Positions 41,107 through 52,734 of a stretch of 64,000 nucleotides of DNA are shown piece after piece (within the stretch, counting starts at the first letter, position 1; the number at the start of each line of letters is the position of its first letter). This DNA is from Pomphorhynchus laevis (taxonomy: Eukaryota > Acanthocephala > Palaeacanthocephala > Echinorhynchida > Pomphorhynchidae). The notes under the pieces are model-generated. The model saw only the letters and a program-made list of their open reading frames with translations, ran no database searches and was not told the origin of the DNA. A program made the translations under genes and the position numbers. Location of the stretch: NCBI GenBank assembly GCA_012934845.2, contig WNNJ02003541.1:62001-126000 (forward strand), read 5' to 3'.

Positions 41107-44072
41107 TTACTGTTCTGTTTGTAATACTGCTCGCTCGCCTAAACGCAGTGGCTTACCACGGGATGAGCGTGGACTTCGCAAACTAGCAGATATTGACCGA
41201 GCGATTTCGAAGCTGATCTTTCTCTTAAGTTTCACTGCTAAATCAATGTAACTTAATGGTCCTTTTTGTGCTAGCGTCGATGCAATTGTTTTCACTAGCA
41301 TGCTAGCTTCTTTGCCAAATCCTCCTGCTGTTGGAAAGACTAATGGAACAAATGAACTGTTTTCAATTCTTCGCACTCGTTCACTGTACTTCGATTTTTT
41401 CCGGTTTTCGTTGTACTCGAAGGCCGATTCAGGTGCACGAGTAATGTTTGATTGAGCTTGTGTTGAAAATACATTAACGTCGTAGAACGTTCGCTCGAAT
41501 CGAGAACCGTAAACACCAGAGCATACTATATCTAGCCGTGCACATTGATTGTTCGTTGTCGCTGAGTTTTCAAAGGTAATATTATCAGGAACATTCATTA
41601 ACTCCGGTTCAATTCCGACATTGTGGCCAACTAAGATCAGAGCACTTGCTATTGTATCCCGGACTGCATTATGTCGGATGATCGGTAGTGCTCCATAATT
41701 GCATGATAGTGCGTGCGCTAAGGTTATATTCGACCCGCAGTAACACAATCGCTTATCGAGACCTTGATCAAGTTACCATATCGTGCGTTGATTGCATCGG
41801 TGAATTCATTGATGGATAGATAAAATTTATCGTGTTTTAGCGGTAAGGCACTTAGCCACGATGAGGCACCAAGATGTGCCGCATATTTGATGGTGTTTTG
41901 TAGGGAGGGAGCTAGGTCGGTTAGTATTTTTGATACACGATCTAGATGTGCTTGATTTCGGAATCGCGTAATTTCATGAAGTACTGTGTTTTGCTTTTCG
42001 CGTATACTATCACCTAAAGAGTCTCCATCATAAGTCGATAGAAGCATTCTTTATGATGTTTTCTCAATATGAGCGGTAAATAATGGGTTGGCGATCCCTA
42101 TTCCTCCTAGCTTGAAAGGGGAGCAGAGTATATTCGATATTCCATTAGTTAGCTTAAATGTAGCAAATTTAGGGAGTAAGTTGGATTTTATGATATCTTC
42201 TAATTCATTCCATACCTTTTCAGTGATGTTGCATGAACGCATTATGTGAATCCACTTCGACTGAATTGAATTGACCATTCCTGAATATGCAAAGTGCGGA
42301 TCATTTTTAGCTACTACGCACAATCTCTCGATTAGTGCTTTCCAGCCGGCAAGCAAATCGTAGATTGATTGCTCTTCATAATCATCAAAACCAATCGGTG
42401 AACCAAGGACGTTTATTCCAGTCGTTGTTGTATTGATGTTTGTGTCAGGCAATTGATCATTATTTATAGGTAGATGCGATAATATGTTTGATTTTTTTGC
42501 GTTTATAAAGTAGCCGTACTTTGGGCCGTCTGCATGCGGAATATTCCACACTTTCTTTAACATATCAAGCGGTCCAACAAAGTTGGCATCGTCGGCGTAC
42601 CATATTTGTACAACAGAAGGGACCTGCCGCTTTATTGTGTCGATCAACGGAAGTGAAGTCATAGCGAAACCTGCCATGGCAAAAGGGTCACCTTGTGTGA
42701 AACCTTCTGATGACAAGATACTTTTTTCACCGATTGTAAGTACAGCCGGGCTAGATTAAATATTTTGGAGTGCACATGACAGGGCAGGACATACAAAATT
42801 TATATTGTGAAGTGCAACTGCACGGTTTGTTTGGTTGAAAGTGTTCCTTGCATCAATAGTCATTAGACAATTTTCGGTTGATAGGTTTAGTTCTTTTTTG
42901 AGATTCGCGATAGCAAGTTCAAGTCCACCTCTTTGTGAAGCTCCCAATTGTGTAGTTCCTGCGACATCCTGTATATCATTGCGTGCGATGGTTAGAATCG
43001 CTTTGCTTATGATCCGCCTGATGGTGTTGCATATTCCGATAGGGCGGATACCACCAGATTTCTTCTTCAAAGCAACTAGACGACAAACGGTGAAAGGATC
43101 GAGGGAGCCCGATAACACTTTTTCAGTAGCAACAAAAATGGCAAATTTGGCAATGACCTTGGCAAGTAAATTTGATTGCTGTCCAAAATCGGTTAACATT
43201 TGAAACCATGCTCGAGAATCAAGCCCAGATGGTCCCGCCGATCCATTTATTCGTCTGCTTGATTTGATAATGGCGGCCTCGTCTAGTGCATAGAAACGAC
43301 AATGATGATGGGGTTTTGAATTCGGCAGCGGAGCTGATAAAAGAACATCAGGAGAAGCTGTTGATGCGTCAGGGTGTAAATCTTTAAGTAGAGATAAAAC
43401 AGAGATATCATTTATTGTGTGATCAGGACGGAGGACATCTGAGTCATATTTGTCTTCTAATATCGAAGAACCGGCTTTGATACGGCCCTTGGTGACAAGA
43501 CTTTGATATTGTGTGATCCAATTCAATGACTTCGAGGAACGACGCAATGATATACTAGTTTGAAGATATTAGCCTTCTTCGAACAAGGAGTCATAATCTT
43601 TTATTTTCCAGCTTGTTAGTCTGCGTTTCAAAGTTTTGCAGTTTACAGCGGTCTTTCTTGAAGGTATACGCTGCAATAAACATTGCGAGAAGACTGTAGC
43701 GGTTTGTAGCATATGTATTGTACTGTTGACGTCTTCAGCAGCCTTGAGGTAAAAATAACTCATAATTCCAACAATCTCATTACTGCCATTACAACGAGGT
43801 AGGTCAATCAAATTAGGTTTCCAGTGAATGACAATGTTGTGAAGTTCATAGATTGTTTTCGGGCTATCAGGTTTCAGATTTTCGAGTGAATTTCGGTCTC
43901 TCTGACCTTCAGTATCTGCCGCGGAAAGAAACTGAGTGCGGTTTGAACAATGTTGTCCTCGACAGTTGTAACACTGCAATCCTGCTCGAGTACATCTACA
44001 TCCTTTACATCGTGCTGCCTGACCATTACAAGTGCAGCATAGATGGCTACCTGTAGGCTTACCGCGAACCAT
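41107..44072 (-). mobile_element. Retroelement with Cys-rich N-terminus, RT and restriction-like endonuclease; nearly whole
   Basis: Read on the minus strand. N-terminus at 44072: Cys-rich CNGQAARCKGCRCTRAGLQC motif. RT at 43300-42050: GPSGLDSRAWFQML, LVALKKKSGGIRPIGICNTI, TIDARNTFNQTNR (motif A), EGFTQGDPFAMAGFA (motif B), WYADDANFVG (motif C, near 42595), LGSPIGFDD. C-terminal domain at 41748-41107: CYCGSNITLAHALSC (CCHC), RHNAVRDTIA, then ARLDIVCSG and ERTFYDVNVF, the pattern of a restriction-like endonuclease. No LTRs seen. About four breaks (one change of frame, the rest in-frame stops), so recently dead. Relatives occur in cnidarians, sponges and other invertebrates; the clade name is uncertain. 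Confidence 0.8.
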
Positions 44073-44171
44073 TGATCGGCTGTTGTATAATTTCGTTGTT
44101 AGGATTTGTATGTTTTTATATATTCGATTGTATTTATATTATATATTGTAATCACTTAATCGATTCTTATA

Positions 44172-44240
44172 GCTTTGCTGTACCGGTGTTCCTTGTACCG
44201 GTGTTCCTTATACCGGTGTTCTTTGCTGTACCGGAGTTTG
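44172..44240. repeat. 15-bp minisatellite at the 5' end of the retroelement
   Basis: TGTACCGGTGTTCCT recurs about four times (44179, 44194, 44209, and 44228 in shortened form). It lies just upstream of the start of the minus-strand element and may belong to its 5' UTR. Confidence 0.75.
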
Positions 44241-44299
44241 TAAGTAGCTTTAATTGTATATTGTAATTAGTGTAATTAGCTCCAATCGATTTGTATGTA

Positions 44300-44650
44300 T
44301 AATTATATTATAATAATATAATAATATATTATATTATATAATATTATATAATATAATATAATATACAATAATATAAAGAATAAATTTGAACTCTTATGGA
44401 TGCATAATAAATAATATACTTTGTATTAGAATAAGATACTAGATAGTTTTATCAGAGGAAATACATCATTAGCATGTATTTGGCCCCGCTGCTATGTTGA
44501 ATCGAGGGATAGAGGTCGAAACCTGATAGCATAACAGTTCCTCCTGATGACATCTAATCCTTATTCTGATACATCTATTATTTATTAGTCAATTCATAAA
44601 AATTGACTTTATTTTAAATTTTAATTTTAAATTTCACCTAATATGAGTAA
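44300..44650 (+). mobile_element. PLE tail with terminal module (copy 5), right flank of inserted retroelement
   Basis: A TAATAT microsatellite (44300-44365) leads into AATAATATAAAGAATAAATT and the terminal module (TATTAGAATAAGATACTAG, GGCCCCGCTGCTATG, GATAGCATAACAG, CTCCTGATGACATCTAATCC). This continues the PLE scrap left of the retroelement. Confidence 0.8.
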
Positions 44651-45080
44651 TATGAAATCTTATATATCTTATTAAATTATTTATAATTATTTAATTATCA
44701 ATTAATTATTTAATTTGTATTTAAATTATTTTATATTTATTTATATAAATATATAAATTTAATATACGAAGACTCAGTTATTTGCTCTAATAAATCTAAC
44801 AAACTCCATAATTTTAAAATAATAACAAAAGACAATTAAAAATAAACACGAAAGCAATTATAAAATTAATTTAAATAATTAAATAATAAGGAAATAGTTA
44901 TTTAATAATTATTTAATTAATCAAACAATTATTTAAGTAATTAGAAAATTATTATTTTTGTTCTAAAAATGAAAAATATTCGAGTTAAAGATTTGATAAA
45001 ATGCAATGAAAATATACAATACAAAATAAATTAGCATAAATGACAAAGTTCAAAAGAGTAAAGTTGACTTTGGCCTGTAG
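44650..45080. other. No gene seen; A+T-rich 3' flank of TOP2
   Basis: Only A+T-rich sequence with short ATTATTTAATTA repeats. Confidence 0.5.
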
Positions 45081-45086
45081 ACAAGC

Positions 45087-45092
45087 TTTATT
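45087..45092 (-). promoter_or_regulatory. Poly(A) signal candidate of TOP2
   Basis: AATAAA on the minus strand, about 155 bases after the TOP2 stop codon; A+T-rich sequence follows. Confidence 0.5.
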
Positions 45093-45246
45093 TTGCATTA
45101 AATATTAAAATGATTTAAAGAACAAGATAAGTATGCGTTTTTAACAGTGCACACACATATATAGTACAAAGTGTTTATAAACTGAATGTAACAGTTACTG
45201 TGACATATCAACAACATATGACTAAGATAGACATTATAAATTGACA

Positions 45247-48200
45247 TTATGCTTCGAAATCATCGTCGCTGTCAGAAGGTACATCTAAACTAAAATCAGA
45301 TTCCGACGAAATTCGTGCAACCGCTGCCGTTCTTTTGCTGCCAACGGGTTTCTTCGTAACCTTATTTTTTGATGGCTGTATGCTGATATCATCGTCGGAA
45401 TTTTCGTTACTCATCTCTTCTGAATCAGATCCAATGTAGATAGCATTTTTGGCAGCTTTCCTCGCGGGTCTAGGTTGTCTAACTATAGGTTCCTCTTCCT
45501 CGTCGCTGCCGTCAACTAACTGCTTTTTAGACGTCCTTTTGAAAAATTTAGCCACATCTGTCTGTTTTTCATTAGAGGAATTGTCATCGCCTGTTGTAAT
45601 CTGTTTATTAGAATTCTTTTTCTTTGATTCGTCATTTGGTAATATATCATCACCAGCACCAACACCATTTTTAGCCTTGCCGCGACTACCCGACTTTTCA
45701 ACGACAACTCGTCCGACCTTACCCTTTTTAGCTTTTGTGTCATCTACAAACTGACTAACTATATCATCTGTTATCGTTGGATCCATTAGTGCATCTACCA
45801 TTTTACACCTACGTACAACGTATGTCCCAATCTTATTTGTGTCGGACTTATCGTTATTATTCAACGCTATTGCTGGTGGTGAAAAATTAGCGTCAACACT
45901 ATCACCGAGTTTCGCAGAGACCGCTGGAGGCTTAACGCGTTCCCCTATTTCGCTAGGTAAGGTATTTGGGTTGATCTTGCTTTTTTGTTTGGCAGCTTTC
46001 TTACCTGTTGCGCCGGCAGCTGAACGAGATGATATTAATGCATTTATTTCCTTTGTTTTCTGTTTAATAATCTCTTCTTCGAGTGCTTCTAAATCGTCAA
46101 GCCATAACCGGCGTTCACTTTTGGCTTTAATTGCTTGGAGTTCGTCAGCTTTTTGCTTCTGTTGACGTAGCAGATCATCCTTCCGCTCCATAGTAAGACT
46201 CCAAAGCGCCATGCCTAAAAGGTAATCGTAATCTGTAGATTTACTTGATTCGTCTTCAGGCTGATTATCATTTTCCTCAATTTCTCGCTGTAGCTCTTCA
46301 ATTACACTAGATTTGGATTTTGATATTTTAGCTTTCCAAGCAGAAACCGGGTCAGGGTCGTAATTTCGTTGTTTCAACGTTTCTAATATTGTTTTCTTTT
46401 TAACATTTTCAACTTTAATGGTGCCGTCAATTTTCTCGAGAATAAAGCGGGCCATATTATCTAGACGAAGGCTTTCAGCTGACAACTGCCCTATTCTGTA
46501 TTTTTTCTGTTCTTCGTAAACTGATAAACGAACTGTGAAGAAATCTTTTAGTATGTCCTGCACCTTTTCGTAACGACGTAACCTACCGCTAGCATCAAAC
46601 ATCACCATATTCGCAAGACTCAATGGCTTCTGCAAACGAAATACCTTATGAAATCCTTCCTGTTTTATTTTTCGCATCTGCTCATCGGTTACCTTAATTA
46701 CGAATCTTACAGTTATGTCCGTATTGTATTCTTTATAATCAGATATCATCTGGCAGGAAGCAGGTAACGAAGAAGCTCCATTTCGCTTGGATTGATCAGG
46801 CTGATTAGGCTTTGCTCGTTTAGTAGTAGTAGCGTTACGAGCCCTTTTACCCTTTCCATCATCAGCGGAAGCTGTGCTAGCAGTGCCAGTTAGCAAAGCC
46901 TCGATAACTGTGTCCTTATATTGTTGTGTCCATACTCCAATTGGCAGCTCACTAATTTCAATTGTTTGTTCATCTAAAATAGAAACTTCTCCATTAACAT
47001 GGACTTTGGATCCGTCTATTTTTTGAATAGTGCCACGGAAATTACGATAAAATGGCAATAATTCTTTTGGTTCTTTACCTTCAATCATTAGCTTCAAACA
47101 TTCAATAATATCTGTAGGATTGTAATTAGGTACTTTTGTAGACCATCCAGTCCCAATACCATCAGAACCGTTAACCAAAACCATCGGAATGATTGGACAG
47201 TACCAATCAGGTTCTACAAATTGCCCATCATCGTTAATGTAATTAAGAACAGGATCATCCTGCTTGGTAAAAATAAATCTAGTTATTGGGTTCAAGGCGG
47301 TGAAGATGTATCGAGCACTGGCGGCGTCTTTTCCACCCATTATACGAGTTCCAAACTGACCAATCGGAAGTAACAAGTTGATATTATTACTACCAACAAA
47401 ATCGTGAGCCAAGTTTACTATTGTACTCATAAGGGACTGTTCGCCGTGATGATAACTTGATAGTTCAGCAACACTACCAGCAAGCTGGGCAACTTTCAAT
47501 TCTTTTACAAGATTTCTTTTAAAGCACGTAAATAAAACTTTACGTTGACCCGGTTTCAACCCATCTACCATGGAAGGTAACGATCTCTCATTATCTAAAT
47601 TTGAGAATAATACGAGTTCTTTATTAACAAACGAGTTATAGTTAATTGCTCGCGTATCCTTTCGATAGAGATAGTCGTCTGACAGATTCTCGTCACGACG
47701 TCGTTTTCGTTCGTCCATCCATCTAGTCAACCAGTCTTTACGCTCTTCGATCAATGCTTTGCTAAAAGCTAACGTCAAAGCAAGATCATCTCTTGGGCCA
47801 GCATAGTTAAACAATATACGATGACGCAGCATATCCTGAAAATACTCTTTGGCTTCTTTAGACGTGCTGGTACCGAGACCTTTGTAGTATTTGATTCGCC
47901 ATCTAATCCAGTCTTCAGTTTGAGATTGCCATTCTTCAAACTCAGGCATTGAATAAAACAACCTTTCATTGTTGCCTTTAAACGCTTTAACTATTGGAGT
48001 AATAAATTCTTCTATGAAACCATATTTTATAAGATTTGGCCAATTATGGTGAATAAAGTTTATAACCAATCCTTTAATATGAGAACCATCTTGATCTTGA
48101 TCAGCCATAATCATTAACTTACCATAGCGTAGCTGACGCACACTCTCGGGACGATCATATTTCTCTTTATACTGTAGACCGATAATTTTGCACAAGTTCG

Positions 48201-49698
48201 TAATTTCTGAATTATTCATAATTTGAGTACTATTCGCTTCACGAACATTTAAGAGTTTACCACGAAGGGGAAATATACCATATCGATCGCGTCCGACAAC
48301 ACCTAAGCCAGAAACGGCTAGAGTTTTAGCCGAGTCTCCTTCGGTGACAATTAGAGTACAAAATATACTATTCTTCGTACCGGCGTCGTTAGCATCATCA
48401 AGCTTAGGGATACCTTTTAATTTACTAGTCTTACTACCGCCGCCTTTCTTTTCAAGAAGGGCCTTTTGCTTAAATTCAGCCCATCTGAGAACAGATTCAA
48501 CCGTACCACAACGATCTCGAACTTTCTTTACAAAGTCGTCAGAAATTTCACATTTTGAGCCAAAACTTCGAGCTGCCAGAGTCATAAATTCCTTAGTTTG
48601 TGAATCAAAGCTTGGATTTTCTACAAGGCAATTTATAAATACCCATAAATGACTTTTAAGCTGATGAGATTTAATCTCGGCACCGGTTTTGTTTTTTCGT
48701 TTAACAGATTCCTGAAGTTTATTTACGATTTGATCAGTTATGTAATCTACGTGCTTACCACCCTTTGTTGTTGCGATACTATTTACAAAACTCATCTGCT
48801 GAAATCCCGAATCGGAACTGGTTACCGCAATTTCCCAACGATCATTGATCTTTTGGTGAACCAATGGAAGTGGTTCACCCGTCAACTCATTAATCCCATC
48901 CTGAATATATAATTTAACATAATCTTCAAACGAGTTTACCGGTAGTTTCTTGCCGTTTAAGTAAACATTAACACCAGTACACGATGCTGCGATATCGTAG
49001 ACTCGCCGCTTAAAGAGGCCAACAATATCTTCATCCAGTGAATCCATTTTGAATCTTTGTAGATCAGGTATAAATGTAACCCGGGTGAAGTCTTTACTAT
49101 GAGCGGCGTCGATTTCAGGTTCGTCAGGAGATGACATATTACTGCGCCAAGTTTGACGAAATGATTTTTTAAAATCCTTGCAACTTGTTTCAACCATGAA
49201 TTCTGTACTAAACACATTGCATAATTTTGCACCGTAGCCGTTACGACCACCAGTTACTTTTTTTTGATTATCGTCGAAGTTACTAGATGTTAGCAGATGC
49301 CCAAAAATAAGTGTAGGTACAAAAACCTGTTCTTTCTTATGCATAGTAACTGGGATACCTTTTCCATCATTGTAAATGCGAATTCTACATTTTTCAACAT
49401 TGATATCGACTTTAAGATTGGACATGCTTTTGTCTCTTTGCTTGTTATCAGCCGCATTGACTAGAATTTCGTCGAAGATTTTGTAAAGACCAGGTACGAA
49501 GGTGATTTGCTTCTTGACCATTTTAGTAATAATTTCGTCACCTTCCTGAATCTCACTGGCTACCCACATCTCTTGGGTGCTCTTCTCAACACTACCGATA
49601 TAAGTATCAGGTCTGATTAGAATGTGCTCAAGTTGAGTCTTCTTCTGGTATATACGCTCTATCGATTGATTGGCGGGGGCATTAGCAATTACACTCAT
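45247..49698 (-). CDS. TOP2: DNA topoisomerase II
   Basis: A 1483-residue type IIA topoisomerase in one uninterrupted frame; human enzymes are about 1530-1620. It passes one DNA duplex through another using ATP, in the nucleus. GHKL ATPase: ELVNAAD-like EILVNAADNKQRD and GGRNGYGAKLCNV. TOPRIM: EGDSA with Glu453, PLRGKLLNVREA, DQDQDGSHIKGL with Asp533, 535 and 537. Catalytic tyrosine: ASARYIFT, Tyr797. The C-terminal ~300 residues are charged and low-complexity, ending DSDDDFEA, with Lys-rich patches likely for nuclear import. The start is placed at ATG 49698 (MSVIANAP); an in-frame ATG 26 codons upstream lies in sequence that contains likely splice acceptors (TTCGCTGTCAG), suggesting a spliced 5' UTR. 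All catalytic residues are present. Confidence 0.97.
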   Translation of the reverse strand: MSVIANAPANQSIERIYQKKTQLEHILIRPDTYIGSVEKSTQEMWVASEIQEGDEIITKMVKKQITFVPGLYKIFDEILVNAADNKQRDKSMSNLKVDINVEKCRIRIYNDGKGIPVTMHKKEQVFVPTLIFGHLLTSSNFDDNQKKVTGGRNGYGAKLCNVFSTEFMVETSCKDFKKSFRQTWRSNMSSPDEPEIDAAHSKDFTRVTFIPDLQRFKMDSLDEDIVGLFKRRVYDIAASCTGVNVYLNGKKLPVNSFEDYVKLYIQDGINELTGEPLPLVHQKINDRWEIAVTSSDSGFQQMSFVNSIATTKGGKHVDYITDQIVNKLQESVKRKNKTGAEIKSHQLKSHLWVFINCLVENPSFDSQTKEFMTLAARSFGSKCEISDDFVKKVRDRCGTVESVLRWAEFKQKALLEKKGGGSKTSKLKGIPKLDDANDAGTKNSIFCTLIVTEGDSAKTLAVSGLGVVGRDRYGIFPLRGKLLNVREANSTQIMNNSEITNLCKIIGLQYKEKYDRPESVRQLRYGKLMIMADQDQDGSHIKGLVINFIHHNWPNLIKYGFIEEFITPIVKAFKGNNERLFYSMPEFEEWQSQTEDWIRWRIKYYKGLGTSTSKEAKEYFQDMLRHRILFNYAGPRDDLALTLAFSKALIEERKDWLTRWMDERKRRRDENLSDDYLYRKDTRAINYNSFVNKELVLFSNLDNERSLPSMVDGLKPGQRKVLFTCFKRNLVKELKVAQLAGSVAELSSYHHGEQSLMSTIVNLAHDFVGSNNINLLLPIGQFGTRIMGGKDAASARYIFTALNPITRFIFTKQDDPVLNYINDDGQFVEPDWYCPIIPMVLVNGSDGIGTGWSTKVPNYNPTDIIECLKLMIEGKEPKELLPFYRNFRGTIQKIDGSKVHVNGEVSILDEQTIEISELPIGVWTQQYKDTVIEALLTGTASTASADDGKGKRARNATTTKRAKPNQPDQSKRNGASSLPASCQMISDYKEYNTDITVRFVIKVTDEQMRKIKQEGFHKVFRLQKPLSLANMVMFDASGRLRRYEKVQDILKDFFTVRLSVYEEQKKYRIGQLSAESLRLDNMARFILEKIDGTIKVENVKKKTILETLKQRNYDPDPVSAWKAKISKSKSSVIEELQREIEENDNQPEDESSKSTDYDYLLGMALWSLTMERKDDLLRQQKQKADELQAIKAKSERRLWLDDLEALEEEIIKQKTKEINALISSRSAAGATGKKAAKQKSKINPNTLPSEIGERVKPPAVSAKLGDSVDANFSPPAIALNNNDKSDTNKIGTYVVRRCKMVDALMDPTITDDIVSQFVDDTKAKKGKVGRVVVEKSGSRGKAKNGVGAGDDILPNDESKKKNSNKQITTGDDNSSNEKQTDVAKFFKRTSKKQLVDGSDEEEEPIVRQPRPARKAAKNAIYIGSDSEEMSNENSDDDISIQPSKNKVTKKPVGSKRTAAVARISSESDFSLDVPSDSDDDFEA

Positions 49699-49776
49699 CT
49701 TAAGACCTCTATAAATTGGTCTACAAATACACTGACAGCGAATAAACCAAAATCCAATAATCTGAAAACTGCACAA

Positions 49777-50700
49777 GCAGCAGTTAAATTTAAAATTTAA
49801 AAATTTGAGTTTTGTAAGGAAATTATGCGTTTGGTGGATCTTCTAAGCGTAGAATACTCGAGATGGCGTTAATTTAAATATTATTTATAATTGTTTTTGA
49901 ATCAAATAGAATTCATTGGAATATAATTTGGAAACTTTAATTATAAAAAGTATAATTAAAGTATTTAATTATACTACAATGTGATTATAGTATTTTCGTC
50001 AAAAATACTATACATCATATGACATTAGAATTACCGTATTTTCCAATGAGATTTCTTTAAAAATACTATGCAATAGAAGAAATTAATATTACGCTTTATT
50101 CCAAGATAAAATGTAGCAGATTTTGACAACTTAAGAAATACTATCAAACACTTTAGTTGAAAATAATAAACAAGAACTTTCGACCATCTAAGCTATCAAT
50201 TTTTTAACGTGCAAAGAGAAAAATAATACCTTTATTAAGTTCATTACTGATAACCTCAAATTCTTAGATATAACAGGAATACCTTCTTTTTAAGACTTTA
50301 TTTTTTAATTAAGATCGTATTTTATCAAAACGAACAAAGAAGAAAGCGTGACCTTTATTAAGTCTACTACTGATGACCTCAGATTCTTATATGACGGGGA
50401 TACCGAGTTTTTATTAATCAGATCGTATGATTCTACGTAAAAATAAAGATAAATAATAAATAATTATATAAGATTTTAGACAATTCATATTTATATAACA
50501 ATAATAATTCCTTTATTTAAGAAGCGACTATATTAGCTTATAAAATGTACACGCATAAAAAATAATATCACAAGAGAGATTTCAAAAATCGAAAAAAAGA
50601 GAAAAAATAATAACGTTACATTAGTGAGTACAAAAGACAAACAACATAGGGAAATCACTTATTTTGATTTTTCCGTTCGAACGAATGGTACCTTCAGTCT
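49777..50700. other. No gene seen; short dispersed repeat
   Basis: Two adjacent related units (about 50205-50330 and 50330-50445) share CTTTATTAAGT..., ACTGATGACCTCA.ATTCTTA and GGGATACCGAGTTTTT; a third copy lies at 52010-52115. The ACTGATGACCTC..ATTCTTA part resembles the end of the PLE terminal module. Upstream flank of TOP2, so promoter elements are expected near 49780-49900 but none is recognisable. Confidence 0.5.
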
Positions 50701-50722
50701 TCTGTTATGTGTTAAGTTATGA

Positions 50723-50935
50723 TTGAAGTACTATTTTGCGAGAAAATTTCAAGGAAAGGCAAGTAATTTAGTAGACACCGCTTTCTTCACGAGTATTTTA
50801 GAGGGGATTAATTACAATGGTACAAAAGGGACACCGCAAATCTTGCTAGCTAGGTGGTGTATCCTAGATAAGTTTAAGATCAAATATTTGGAGCAATCCA
50901 TAAATAATAGGCAAGAATATGTTAAAATTGATTAA
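50723..50935 (+). other. Small unrecognised ORF
   Basis: Seventy codons (NLVDTAFFTSILEGINYNGT, LARWCILDKFKIKYLEQSI) with balanced composition but no family match by eye. May be a scrap of a mobile element; it could also be chance. Confidence 0.2.
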
Positions 50936-51009
50936 ATATGAGATTTGTAAACATAGTGGAGATACTGAGTAGGTGAACCCTCTCTTTTTAGTATTTTTAA
51001 ATAGAAATA

Positions 51010-51640
51010 GCCGCTAAGAACATTGCTTGAGTGCATTGCTGAGGTAAGCATTCCAAGATAGATCTTGGATCAATAGAATACTGAGTATTTTAAATTTATT
51101 TACCATCTCAACATTCTTATCATGAACTAAAATATGTGATATATGCAAAGATCTTCTGTGGGATGGACAAAACGGCATTACTTTACATTTCGAGAAATTT
51201 AATTTAATTTTATTCTTAAGACACCAATCCATGACCTTACCTAATACAATTTCGACATATTTTTTAATTACATCAAGATCATCATCGTATAGTCGTCCGC
51301 GAATTTGATTCCGCACGAGTTAATAAGCGAGGGCATGAGATCATTTACATATATGGCGAATAAAATTGGCGAAATAACACCGCCCTGAGGCATTCCTGCG
51401 AGTATCGGAAGCACATCTGAGCGATATCCGTTATATGAAATAAACTGACTACGCCCGGAAAGAAACGAATATACCCAAGCAACTTGCTAGAGAGGGAAAT
51501 CACTGATATTCATATTATTCAATAGAATATCATGATCAACACTCTTGAATGTTTTTCCAAAGTCTGTCTGAGTGCGAATTGGGATGCACGAAATGGAACT
51601 GTTAAAAATATCAATAACTACTTTTAAAATTTGTTAGCAT
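51010..51640 (-). mobile_element. LINE family E fragment (RT)
   Basis: Minus strand: MPQGGVISPILFAIYVNDLM (motif B region, near 51400), KFADDYT near 51290, then the thumb segment open from 51316 to 51014 (DWCLKNKIKLNFSKCKVMPF, LSWNAYLSNALKQCS). Frame changes interrupt it. Distinct from LINE families A, B and C. Truncated on both sides. Confidence 0.7.
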
Positions 51641-51649
51641 TTTAAAAGG

Positions 51650-51905
51650 AATAGAATTTAAATTAAAATAGAATTTATTATTAAAATTCACAATAATCAA
51701 TTTTTTGAATTGACTAATAAATAAGAGAATGTATCAGAGTAAGAATGAGAGGGCATCGGAAGGAACTGCTATGTTATCTGGTTTTGGCCCCTATTCCTCG
51801 ACCCAACATAACAGCAGGGCCAAATACGCGCTAATGGCGTATTTCCGCTGATGAAATTTATTATCGAGTTCCTTATTCTAATACGAAACATATTGTTTAT
51901 TATCC
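51650..51905 (-). repeat. PLE tail with terminal module (copy 6)
   Basis: Reverse complement of the module: TATCAGAGTAAGAATGAGAG, GGAACTGCTATGTTATCTGG, TTTTGGCCCCTATTCCTCGA, CATAACAGCAGGGCC and TTCCTTATTCTAATAC. The crossing helices GGCCC/GGGGCC and CTGTTATG/CATAGCAG are kept, the second with a compensating G-T. Confidence 0.8.
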
Positions 51906-52734
51906 ATCTATTTTTGTTATCCATCTATATATACTTTTGCTGTTTTGTATATAATTTTGCTGTTTTGTACCTATTTTTTTATTAAGACTCTATTTTTATT
52001 AAGACCGTCTTTTATTAAGACGTGCAAAGAAGAAAGCGATTTTTATTAATTATATTACTGATAACTTCAGATTCTTAGATATAACGAGGATACCGAATTT
52101 TTTTATTAAGACCTTATTTTACTTTGTTTTTTACAAATCCACGCTCATGATTGCAAGTGAGGTAGAAAATCCTAGCGATCTATACAAAAAGCTTTGCCTT
52201 TGAGTTTAGTCTATTCCTGCAGGGAAATACTAAACAAGTACAATAAAAATTCAAAGTTATGGAAAATCAGAGATTAGATAACTGAGTCTATGTATTTTAT
52301 ATAAAATAATAAAATATTCAATATTTTTTACAATAAAAAATAAATAACTAATAATAATTCTAATAGCAATTCTCTATAATAATAACAATAATGCGGATAT
52401 TTATTATCCTATTTAAGCCTCTCGGCATAGGGCAAAATAAATAAATTAAAATCAAAGTACAAAAGTTGAGCTGTATCAGCTGAGAAATCAGGACATAAGG
52501 GCTGCCTTGCATGGGTATGTAGAAACCGCATATAAGCATCTACGGAATTACAAAATTACAAAAGCCCTTGATCAATCTGTCTCAGTGGCATAGATGACAA
52601 AAATGAGCAGTTGAAAACATGTAGAACTCAGAGCACTGTTGCGAGCAAAATAGACAAAAGCAATTCGCGCAGCGAGAATGGAAAGGAAACCGAATTGAGC
52701 AAAATTTAGTGTGGTATCCGTCTAATGACAAACG

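Noticed and set aside
42051-43571. In-frame TAA codons of the retroelement as a sign of a variant genetic code
   Set aside because: Host genes (TOP2, TTC27) use no in-frame TAA, and the element also has a frame change, so decay explains it.
45516-45743. ORF antiparallel or in another frame within TOP2
   Set aside because: A shadow of the low-complexity C-terminal tail of TOP2; several such ORFs on both strands over TOP2 and TTC27 were ignored.
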